NCBI GenBank assembly: GCA_016869375.1
Contig: VGEH01000015.1
Span: 1-47,289 of the forward strand
Direction of reading: 5' to 3'
Length of the DNA: 47,289 nucleotides
DNA from: Alphaproteobacteria bacterium
GTDB taxonomy: Bacteria > Pseudomonadota > Alphaproteobacteria > SHVZ01
The stretch's first letter is position 1; every line of letters starts with the position of its first letter. Under the pieces are notes generated by a model. It was not told the DNA's origin, made no database searches, and was given only the letters and a program-made list of their open reading frames with translations. The translations under genes and the position numbers were made by a program. Shown piece after piece: positions 37,327-45,527 of this stretch.

Positions 37327-38322
37327 GTGCCACCAGTGATCGACTTCAAGCAGATCGACTGGGTGCCGCCGGGCCTGATCGTCGGCATGGCGCTGATCGC
37401 GCTCCCTCTCGTTGGCGATCCGGCGGCGTGGCTGACGCTGACCGTCGCCGCGCTCGCCATGGGCATGATGATCTTCGTGATGTCCTCGGGCCTGACGCTG
37501 GTCTTCGGCCTGATGGATGTCATCAATTTCGGCCATGGTGTCTTCATCTCGATCGGCGCCTATGTCGCGCTGCTCGTCTTCGTGCCCTTGGCCGCGTGGG
37601 GCGCGGCGGACTCGCTGACGCTCAACCTGGCGCTGGTCGGCCTCGCCATCCTCGTCTCGATGACCGCGACCGGCGCGCTGGGATACGCCTTCGAGCAGGT
37701 GGTGATCCGGCCGGTCTATGGCCAGCACTTGAAGCAGATCCTGATCACCACCGGCGGCCTCATCGTCGTCGAGCAGCTGATCCATGCGCTCTGGGGCGCC
37801 AACCCGATCCCGCTCCGCCTGCCGGAGACCTTGCGTGGCTCCTTCCTGATCGGCGATGCCGCGGTCGAGCGTTTCCGCGTCTTCGCCATCGTGCTCGGGC
37901 TCGCGGTCTTCGCCGCGATGTATATCGGCCTCAACCGCACGCGCATCGGCCTCCTGATCCGCGCCGGCGTCGAGAACCGCGAGATGGTCGAGGCGCTCGG
38001 CTACGACATCAGGAAGATCTTCATCGGCGTCTTCGTCGCCGGCTCGGCGCTGGCCGGCCTCGGCGGCGTGCTCTGGGCGCTCTACCGCCAGATCCTGGTC
38101 GCTTCGATGGGCATGGAGATGATGGTGCTGATCTTCATCGCCATCATCATCGGCGGGCTGGGCTCGGTCGGCGGCTGCTTCGCCGGCTCGATCCTGCTGG
38201 CGCTGCTTGCCAACTACACCGGCTTCCTGGTGCCGAAGCTGGCGCTGGTCTCCAACATCCTGCTGATGCTGGCGATCCTGGTATGGCGGCCGCAGGGCCT
38301 CTACCCGGTGGCGAGGCGCTGA
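37327..38322 (+). CDS. livH: Branched-chain amino acid-type ABC permease (LivH-like)
   Basis: SSGLTLVFGLMDVINFGHGVFISIGAY signature; GTG start 37327 (or 37336). Confidence 0.9.
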   Translation: MPPVIDFKQIDWVPPGLIVGMALIALPLVGDPAAWLTLTVAALAMGMMIFVMSSGLTLVFGLMDVINFGHGVFISIGAYVALLVFVPLAAWGAADSLTLNLALVGLAILVSMTATGALGYAFEQVVIRPVYGQHLKQILITTGGLIVVEQLIHALWGANPIPLRLPETLRGSFLIGDAAVERFRVFAIVLGLAVFAAMYIGLNRTRIGLLIRAGVENREMVEALGYDIRKIFIGVFVAGSALAGLGGVLWALYRQILVASMGMEMMVLIFIAIIIGGLGSVGGCFAGSILLALLANYTGFLVPKLALVSNILLMLAILVWRPQGLYPVARR

Positions 38323-39389
38323 TGATCGCGCGCCTTCTCTCCGGCGACCTGCCGCGCTCCCATGCGCTGACGGTCGTTCTCGTGATCGTCCTGGTTTCGC
38401 TCGCCGGCGCGCCCTTCCTGTTCCCGGGCAGCCAGTCGCTCAACGTCGCCGCCAAGATCTGCGTCTTCATCGTTCTGGCGGCGAGCTACGATTTGCTGCT
38501 GGGCTACACCGGCATCGTCTCCTTCGCGCATACGATGTTCTATGGCATCGGCGGCTACGGCATCGCCATCGCCATGCACGGGATAGGCGCCAATTGGGGC
38601 GCGATGGGCGTCGGCATCGCGCTGGCGCTTCTCGTCTCCCTGATACTCGCCGTGGTGATCGGCCTCTTCTCGCTTCGCGTGCGCGCGATCTTCTTCGCCA
38701 TGATCACGCTCGCCGTCGCTTCCGCCTTCGCCGTGCTCGCCTCCCAGCTCCGCGACATCACCGGCGGCGAGGATGGGCGCAGCTACTCGGTGCCGGCGAT
38801 GTTCCGCCCGTCCTTCCGGCTCTTCGAGCAGCCGGTGCTCGGCGTCTCGATCACCGGGCGGATTCTTACCTATTACATCGTCTTCACCTCCTCGCTGCTC
38901 CTGTTCCTGGCGGCGCTCCGCATCGTCAACTCGCCCTTCGGCCGCGTGCTGCAGGCGATCCGCGAGAACGAGTTCCGCGCCGAGGCGCTGGGCTATCGCG
39001 TCGTCGTCTACCGCACGGTCGCGAGTGTGCTCTCGGCGGGCATGGCGACGCTTGCCGGCGTGCTGATGGCGCTCTGGCTCCGCTACACCGGTCCCGACAC
39101 CACGCTCAGCTTCGCCATCATGATCGACATCCTGCTGATGGTCGTGATCGGCGGTATGGGCACGCTCTATGGCGCCGTGCTCGGCGCCACGATCTTCATC
39201 CTCGCGCAGAATTACCTGCAAGTCGTGATGGGCAAGCTCTCGGCGGCAACATCCGGGATTCCGTTGCTGCCGCAGTTGCTCCACCCGGATCGCTGGCTGC
39301 TCTGGCTCGGCATCCTCTTCGTGCTCTCGGTCTATTTTTTCCCGACCGGCATCGTCGGCAGGCTGAGGAGTGGGAGGCTAAAGGCCTAA
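38322..39389 (+). CDS. livM: Branched-chain amino acid-type ABC permease (LivM-like)
   Basis: AASYDLLLGYTGIVSFAHTMFYGIGGYG, LQAIRENEFRAEALGYRV; ATG overlaps livH stop. Confidence 0.9.
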   Translation: MIARLLSGDLPRSHALTVVLVIVLVSLAGAPFLFPGSQSLNVAAKICVFIVLAASYDLLLGYTGIVSFAHTMFYGIGGYGIAIAMHGIGANWGAMGVGIALALLVSLILAVVIGLFSLRVRAIFFAMITLAVASAFAVLASQLRDITGGEDGRSYSVPAMFRPSFRLFEQPVLGVSITGRILTYYIVFTSSLLLFLAALRIVNSPFGRVLQAIRENEFRAEALGYRVVVYRTVASVLSAGMATLAGVLMALWLRYTGPDTTLSFAIMIDILLMVVIGGMGTLYGAVLGATIFILAQNYLQVVMGKLSAATSGIPLLPQLLHPDRWLLWLGILFVLSVYFFPTGIVGRLRSGRLKA

Positions 39390-39450
39390 CTCCGCTGGCC
39401 GGTCTTGAAACGAGGCGCAGAGCGGCTACGGTGTCGCGGGGGGCCATAAA

Positions 39451-40044
39451 ATGGGTAACCTGACCGTACTAGCCGTCGCTTCGGTACTTTTGTTGATTGG
39501 CTCATCTAAGGCAGCTGAGCCGTTTGGGGATTGGCGTGTCGAGGCGAATAGGGATCGGTATTCCGACAAGGAGACGGTGTTCGCTGCGACTTATGCGACG
39601 AAGACCAACGCTAGTCAGAAGCCTGTTTTTGCGTTCGCCTGTGGTGATGCGCTAGGTCCTCCTGGCTCGATCGGCATCACATTCGTCTGGCAGAACAATG
39701 GTCCTATCCAAGAGTCCCGCGTTACCGTTTCCTCCACCGGTGTTAGCGAAGTTTTCGACGTAGGAGTTCTTGGCGCCCGTCGCGAGGGCGTCGGCGTGAG
39801 ACCTGACGACTATGCTCGGCTTCTCTCATTCATTCGTGATCGCGAAACCTTTGACATATCGGCTCGTATGACATGGGGCGGGTTAACGGCGACGTTCTCG
39901 ACGCGCGGAATGAAGGCTGCGTTCGAAAGATTGCAAGACGCTTGTGGCGGTCCGAAGGTCGATGAGGTACCGGCGCAAGTAGTATGTCCAGCTGGTACTC
40001 AGTTGGTTCTTGGCTCCAATCCGCCCATATGCAGACGCCAGTAG
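39451..40044 (+). CDS. Secreted hypothetical protein in a lower-GC patch
   Basis: Signal peptide MGNLTVLAVASVLLLIGSSKAAEPFGDWRV; paired C-terminal Cys; sampled lines 52-57% GC versus about 72% in a neighbouring line. Confidence 0.65.
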   Translation: MGNLTVLAVASVLLLIGSSKAAEPFGDWRVEANRDRYSDKETVFAATYATKTNASQKPVFAFACGDALGPPGSIGITFVWQNNGPIQESRVTVSSTGVSEVFDVGVLGARREGVGVRPDDYARLLSFIRDRETFDISARMTWGGLTATFSTRGMKAAFERLQDACGGPKVDEVPAQVVCPAGTQLVLGSNPPICRRQ

Positions 40045-40063
40045 AGACTGTCGTGAGTGGCAG

Positions 40064-40639
40064 ATGATTTTCCAGGCTGTGATCTTCACGCTGGCTGCCA
40101 TGACCGCTCCGGTCTTCGCCGAGGAGTGGAAGAAGATCGAGCCGGCGGAATCCGCGCTGGTCGTGGCGCTTCCCGGCCTCAAGGACGCAAAGCCGACCTA
40201 TTTCGACCGCGCCGAGGGAAAGCCGGCAGCGGGCTCCGAGCCGGCGGTGCCGACCACGGACAAGGCGGGCTATGCCGCGGCCGGAACGCTCGGCGTCTTC
40301 TGGTACGAGTTCGTCAACGGCCAGGCCGCATGGCGCGATGCGGGCCTGCGCGCCGTCGTCGAGGACCTCGACTGGATCGCCGACAAGAACCTCGTCTTCG
40401 CCCGCACCGAGCAGGCCTATTTCCGCGGCAATGCCGAGGGCAAGCTTCGCCTCTTCACGTATCGGCCGCAGAACGCCGACCGTCCCTGCGTGGTCGGGCA
40501 ATATGCGCGCTCCGGCTCGCAGATATCCGAACGGGTGACCGCGATCATCTGCAAGCCCGCCGGCACGCAGATGGACATGGCCGAGGCCAGAAGGCTGATC
40601 GACGGCGTGGGAACCAAATCCCTGCCGCCAGCGATGTAG
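40064..40639 (+). CDS. Secreted hypothetical protein
   Basis: Signal peptide MIFQAVIFTLAAMTAPVFAEEW; open frame. Confidence 0.65.
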   Translation: MIFQAVIFTLAAMTAPVFAEEWKKIEPAESALVVALPGLKDAKPTYFDRAEGKPAAGSEPAVPTTDKAGYAAAGTLGVFWYEFVNGQAAWRDAGLRAVVEDLDWIADKNLVFARTEQAYFRGNAEGKLRLFTYRPQNADRPCVVGQYARSGSQISERVTAIICKPAGTQMDMAEARRLIDGVGTKSLPPAM

Positions 40640-40670
40640 GCTCGACGAGGTCGGGCGAAAGGGTCGTCGG

Positions 40671-41237
40671 TTGAGCAAGGCGCGATGGATCGTGGCGGTT
40701 TTGGCGCTCGGAGCCGCGGCAGGCGTCGCGCTCTGGGTGGCATGGCCGCGCCTCGCGCCGAAGCCCGACCAGCAAGCCGGGTCGGCGGTCCCCTCGGTGA
40801 CGGTGACGCTTTCTCAGCACCAGCCTGCGCCTGCACCGCCGCCAGCACCGGCACCACCTCCGCCCGTCGCCGCGCCCGATCCGCCGCCGGCACCGCCGCC
40901 GTCGGTCGCCGCCGTCCCTCCGGCGCCGATCGCGCCGCCGCCATCGCCACCACCGCCGCTGGTCGTGGACCGGAAAGTGATCATCCGCGTGCAGTACCTG
41001 CTCGAGCAGGTGGGCTACGGCTCGGGCAACCCCGACGGCGTCATGGGCCGGCGGACGAAGCAGTCGATCGTGTCATTCCGTCGCGGCGCAGGCCTGCCGC
41101 CGGGGGAGGAGATCGACGACCGCCTGATCGACGCGCTCGAACAGATGAACCAGCAGCAGGCAGCGCTCCGCCGCACCGAAGGCGTGCCCGCTGCGGCGCC
41201 GCGCGTGCCGGTCGAGCGCGTGCCGCTGTCGAACTAG
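40671..41237 (+). CDS. Membrane-anchored protein with Pro/Ala-rich linker and peptidoglycan-binding-like domain
   Basis: TTG start; N-terminal TM; long PAPAPPPP linker; VIIRVQYLLEQVGYGSGNPDGVMGRRTKQSIVSFRRGAGLP (PG_binding_1-like). Confidence 0.75.
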   Translation: MSKARWIVAVLALGAAAGVALWVAWPRLAPKPDQQAGSAVPSVTVTLSQHQPAPAPPPAPAPPPPVAAPDPPPAPPPSVAAVPPAPIAPPPSPPPPLVVDRKVIIRVQYLLEQVGYGSGNPDGVMGRRTKQSIVSFRRGAGLPPGEEIDDRLIDALEQMNQQQAALRRTEGVPAAAPRVPVERVPLSN

Positions 41238-41241
41238 GCCG

Positions 41242-42276
41242 TTACTTCCCGAACCACGCCTTCTGCCGCGGATGCTGCAGCGTGTCCGGGTTGATCAGCT
41301 TCGGCGGCGTCTCCTTGCGCGCATAGGCGGTGGCCGATTTGAACGAGCCTTCGGCGAGCAGTCGGTTGCACTCGTCGGTGTGGCAGAGCGAGTGCGGGGA
41401 GACGAAGACGTTCTCGAGCTTCAGGATCGGGTTGTCCGGCGAGGTCGGCTCCTGCTCGAAGACGTCGATGCCGGCACCGGCGATCTTGTTGCTGGCGAGC
41501 GCGTTGTACATCGCCTTCTCGTCGACGATCGGCCCGCGCGCCGCCGAGATGAAGTAGGCGGTCGGCTTCATCAGGCTGAAGGCCCTCTCGCCGACCAGCT
41601 TCCGCGTCGAGTCGTTCAGGAGGACGTTGACGCACACGAAGTCGCCCTCGCGGAACAGCGTGTCGTAGTCGACGAGCGTCACGCCCAGTGCCTTGGCATC
41701 CTCGGCATTGGCGTAGGGATCATGCGCGATGAACTTCATGTCGAGCGGCTTGGCGATCCGGAACAGCTCTTTGGCGATGTTGCCGAAGCCGATCGAGCCC
41801 AGCGTGCGGCCGGTGAGGCCGACGCCGTAATACTGGCGCTGGTCGGTCCACTTGCCGGCACGCGTGATGCGGTCCTTGTGGTTCAGCTTGTGCGCGAGCG
41901 CGAGCAGGAAGGTGAGCTGCGTCGTCGCCATCGGGCGGCGCACGGCGTCGGGGTTGTTGGTCAGCAGCACGCCCGCGGCCGAGAGCGCCTTCACGTCGCG
42001 CGTGTCGTAGCCGGCGCCGAACCCGGCGACCAGCTTGAGGCGGATGTCGGAGCGGCCGAGCGCGTCGGCGCCGATGCCGGCGGCGACCGGGCAGATGATG
42101 TCGTACTTGGCCGCGTCGTCCGCGGTCAGCATCTTCCTGCCCTCGTCAAGATACTCCCAGGAGACGTTCCTCGCGCTCTTCAGGATGTCGAGCGCGACCG
42201 GATCGAAGAAGGTTTTCTCGGTGCCGGCGAGCAAGGCATCGCGGGTCACGCCGACGCGAATGGTGTCAGTGGCCAT
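41242..42276 (-). CDS. D-2-hydroxyacid dehydrogenase family protein
   Basis: GRTLGSIGFGNIAKELFRIAKPLDMKFIAHDPY, ISAARGPIVDEKAMYNAL, NVFVSPHSLCHTDE. Confidence 0.9.
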   Translation of the reverse strand: MATDTIRVGVTRDALLAGTEKTFFDPVALDILKSARNVSWEYLDEGRKMLTADDAAKYDIICPVAAGIGADALGRSDIRLKLVAGFGAGYDTRDVKALSAAGVLLTNNPDAVRRPMATTQLTFLLALAHKLNHKDRITRAGKWTDQRQYYGVGLTGRTLGSIGFGNIAKELFRIAKPLDMKFIAHDPYANAEDAKALGVTLVDYDTLFREGDFVCVNVLLNDSTRKLVGERAFSLMKPTAYFISAARGPIVDEKAMYNALASNKIAGAGIDVFEQEPTSPDNPILKLENVFVSPHSLCHTDECNRLLAEGSFKSATAYARKETPPKLINPDTLQHPRQKAWFGK

Positions 42277-42421
42277 AAGAAGACTCTCCCTGGAGGATGC
42301 GGGAGCCTAGGGGCGGGGGCGGATCGGCGGCAAGCGGGCTTCCGGGTTCGCGAAACAGGCGGCCGGCTTGACACTCCAGGCCCGGCCGAGTGACCTGCGG
42401 CGCCTTTGACCGGAGTCCTCA

Positions 42422-43621
42422 ATGCGCATCGCCAGGGTCGACGCCATCCGCATCCGCGAGCCCGAATGGTCGCCGCCGATCTGGTGGAGCACGACGCCGA
42501 CCGACATCCTTTTCGATCTCGGCCGCGAGATGCGCGAGATGGCCGTCGGCCTCTACAACGCGCCGATCGAGATGCGGAAAGACAAGGTCACGGTCGTCAT
42601 CGTCAAGGTGACGACCGACGAGGGCATCGAGGGGCTCGGCGGCATCGCGCTCGGATCGGAAGCGATGGCGCAGATGGTCGAGAACATCTTAGGCCCGCTG
42701 GTGATCGGCTCATCGCCCTTCGATGTCGAGCTGCTGTGGGAGAAGATGTACCGCTCGACCATCAATATCGGCCGCAAGGGGCTGGTGCTGGAGGCGATCA
42801 GCGGCATCGACATCGCGCTCTGGGACATCATGGGCAAGGCGACGAAGCAGCCGGTCTTCAACCTGCTCGGCGGCCGCACGCGCTCGAGGCTCCGCGCCTA
42901 TGCGAGCTCGCTCTACGCGATGAAGAATCTCGACCGCCTGGCCGAGATCGCCGCCGGCTACGCCAAGGCCGGCTACACGGCGATGAAGATGCGCTTCGGC
43001 TACGGGCCCGGTGACGGGCGGCCGGGCATGCGCAAGAACCGGGACCTGGTGAAGGTGGTGCGCGAGGCGATCGGCCCCGACATCGACCTGATGGCGGATG
43101 CCTATATGGGCTGGACCGCGCAATACGCGATCGAGATGCTGCGCATGCTTGAGCCGTTCCAGCTCACCTGGGTCGAGGAGCCGGTGATCCCCGACGACAT
43201 CGAGGGGTACGCGCGGATCAAGCGGGAAGGGGGCATCGCGATCGCTGGCGGCGAGCACGAATTCACGCGCTGGGGCTTCCGCGAGCTGATCGAGCGCCGC
43301 GCCGTCGACTGGGTCCAGCTCGACGTCAACCGGGTCGGCGGCATCACCGAGGCGAGGAAGGTCGTGGCGCTGGCCCAGGCCTTCAACCTGCCGGTCGTCC
43401 CGCACGCGCACAACTACCACAACCTTCACCTGGTCATGGCGAGCGCCAACATGCCGCTTGCCGAGTTCTTCCCGCATCCGGAGCGCGACGGCGACACTTT
43501 CTTCTCCGAGCTCTTCGTCGGCGAGCCTGTGGTCGAGGCGGGCGAGATCGCGCTTTCCGGCCGGCCCGGTTTCGACGTGACGCTGAACGAGGAGGTGGTC
43601 GGCCGCTACCGCATCGCCTGA
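42422..43621 (+). CDS. Mandelate racemase/muconate lactonizing enzyme family, L-rhamnonate dehydratase-like
   Basis: EAISGIDIALWDIMGKATKQPVFNLLGG, KMRFGYGPGDGRPGMRKN, DLMADAYMGW, WVEEPVIPDD, GGEHEFTRWGFREL. Confidence 0.9.
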   Translation: MRIARVDAIRIREPEWSPPIWWSTTPTDILFDLGREMREMAVGLYNAPIEMRKDKVTVVIVKVTTDEGIEGLGGIALGSEAMAQMVENILGPLVIGSSPFDVELLWEKMYRSTINIGRKGLVLEAISGIDIALWDIMGKATKQPVFNLLGGRTRSRLRAYASSLYAMKNLDRLAEIAAGYAKAGYTAMKMRFGYGPGDGRPGMRKNRDLVKVVREAIGPDIDLMADAYMGWTAQYAIEMLRMLEPFQLTWVEEPVIPDDIEGYARIKREGGIAIAGGEHEFTRWGFRELIERRAVDWVQLDVNRVGGITEARKVVALAQAFNLPVVPHAHNYHNLHLVMASANMPLAEFFPHPERDGDTFFSELFVGEPVVEAGEIALSGRPGFDVTLNEEVVGRYRIA

Positions 43622-43723
43622 TTTCGCCGACCCGGCCGCGCAATTGACAGGTCAGCGTCGGGCGCTCGACAGTGGGCGCTCGGTTGACCGCGCCTCGCGG
43701 CCGACGGATTTCAGGAGAAACGG

Positions 43724-45316
43724 ATGAAAGTAGTTAATCGTAAGCGGCTGGCGTTCCTCGCTGCCCCGCTCGCGGCGCTTGCCATGACCGCCGCCCCGGC
43801 CGAGGCGCAGAAGACCGTCTATGTGGTCCCGCATGCGGACCTTCGCATCCTCGATCCGCTGCAGGCCGCGGCGACGATCACGACGATGCATGCGTCCAAT
43901 ATCTACGACCAGATCTTCGCCTGGGACGTGAACCTGCAGTCGAAGCCGCAGATGCTTCAGGACCACAAGGTTTCTGACGACAAGCTCACCTATACGATGA
44001 CGCTGCGTCCAGGCCTCAAGTTTCATGACGGCTCGGCGGTTACCACCAAGGACGTGGTCGCCTCGGTGAAGCGCTGGATGATCCGCGACGGAATCGGTCG
44101 GCGCCTCGCCGGCGTGCTTGCCTCGCTCGAGGCGGTCGACGACAAGACCTTCGTCTTCAAGCTGAAGCAGCCCTATTCGTGGGTCGAGTATTCGCTCGGA
44201 AACCACGCCGGCAACTACCCGGCGATCATGCGCGAGAAGGAAGCGCTGATCGATCCGATGACCGCGGTCGGCGCCGACGCGCAGATCGGCTCCGGTCCCT
44301 ACAGGTTCGTGCGCGAGGAGTGGAAGCCCGGCGACGAGGTCGTCTATGCCAAGTTCGCCGACTACGTGCCGCGCGCGGAGCCGCCGGATGGCATGGCTGG
44401 CGGCCGCCAGGCGAAGGTCGACAAGCTGATCTTCAAGGTTATTCCCGATCCGCAAACGGCAGCCTCGGCGCTGCTCAAGGGCGAAGTCGACTTCATCGAC
44501 GGCCCGGCTTCCGATGTGCTGCCGCAGCTCGAGCGCTCGAATCAGATCACGGTGTCGAAGCTGGCTCCGGTCGGCGGCTTCGGCGCCATCCGCGCCAACG
44601 CGTTGCACCCGCCCTTCGACAATCCGAAGGCGCGTCAGGCGCTCGCCCTCCTGGTGCCGCAGGAGGACTACATGCGGACGGCCTTCGGCAACAAGAACTG
44701 GAACGAGTGCTTCTCGTTCTTCGTCTGCGGCTCGGTCTACGGCACCACCGTCGGCTCAGAGCCCTTCCGCAAGCCCGATCCGGCGCGCGCGAAGAAGTTG
44801 TTCGAGGAAGCAGGCTACAAGGGCGAGCGCATCGTCATCACCTCGACCCGCGAGATCGCTCAGATCGGCGCGCAGGCCGAGGTGCTGGCCGCCGGCTTGA
44901 ATGCGATCGGCGTCAAGGCCGAGGTCGAATGGGCCGACTGGGGCACAACCTTGACCCGCTTCCTAACCAACAAGGCTCCGCGCGGGCAGACCGGCCATTG
45001 GAATATCTTCACCACGACCAACTCCTGGTCGACCTGGCACAACCCGCTCACCAACATCGGCGTCGTGCTGAACCCCGAGGGCAGCTGGGCTGGTTGGCCC
45101 ACCGATCCTGAAGGCGAGAAGCTCCGCGTCGAGTTCATCGAGGCGACCGACCAGGCGAAGCGCATGGAGGTCCTGGAGAAGCTGCACCGGCGGCTGTGGG
45201 AGGTCATGCCCTACATCGTCACCGGTCAGTTCGACCAGCAGTACGCCTGGCGCAACAATATCAAGGGCGTGCTGCCGACCTCCAAGCTGGTGCTCTGGAA
45301 CATCAGCAAGGAGTAG
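43724..45316 (+). CDS. ABC transporter substrate-binding protein, family 5 (paralogue A)
   Basis: Signal peptide; LTYTMTLRPGLKFHDGSAVTTKDVVASVKRW; co-linear with 45528..47126. Confidence 0.92.
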   Translation: MKVVNRKRLAFLAAPLAALAMTAAPAEAQKTVYVVPHADLRILDPLQAAATITTMHASNIYDQIFAWDVNLQSKPQMLQDHKVSDDKLTYTMTLRPGLKFHDGSAVTTKDVVASVKRWMIRDGIGRRLAGVLASLEAVDDKTFVFKLKQPYSWVEYSLGNHAGNYPAIMREKEALIDPMTAVGADAQIGSGPYRFVREEWKPGDEVVYAKFADYVPRAEPPDGMAGGRQAKVDKLIFKVIPDPQTAASALLKGEVDFIDGPASDVLPQLERSNQITVSKLAPVGGFGAIRANALHPPFDNPKARQALALLVPQEDYMRTAFGNKNWNECFSFFVCGSVYGTTVGSEPFRKPDPARAKKLFEEAGYKGERIVITSTREIAQIGAQAEVLAAGLNAIGVKAEVEWADWGTTLTRFLTNKAPRGQTGHWNIFTTTNSWSTWHNPLTNIGVVLNPEGSWAGWPTDPEGEKLRVEFIEATDQAKRMEVLEKLHRRLWEVMPYIVTGQFDQQYAWRNNIKGVLPTSKLVLWNISKE

Positions 45317-45332
45317 TCGTCGCTCAGGCCAG

Positions 45333-45373
45333 GGCCGGCGGTGCGCGTCCGCGTGCCGCCGGCCTTTTCTTTT
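45333..45373 (+). terminator. Intrinsic terminator after SBP paralogue A
   Basis: ggccggcgg...ccgccggcc 9-bp stem followed by ttttctttt. Confidence 0.8.
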
Positions 45374-45527
45374 GCGGAAATCGCGGTTTCGGCCGGGCTG
45401 GAGCGCAATTGACAGGAGCGTGGGTCGGTCGGACAGTTGCCCATCAGGATCGATTTCCGATCCGAGAGGTCCGGGACGCGAGGGGAAGTGTGTCCGGGAC
45501 CGCAGGCCAACTGGGAGACGAAAGCAC

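Noticed and set aside
40826-40965. CCG/GCC-rich stretch as a tandem nucleotide repeat
   Set aside because: Explained by the Pro/Ala-rich linker of the PG-binding-like protein; no regular DNA period
43660-43682. GGGCGCTCG direct repeats, 14 bp apart, upstream of SBP paralogue A
   Set aside because: Two GC-rich 9-mers in a GC-rich leader, not shared with paralogue B; insufficient evidence
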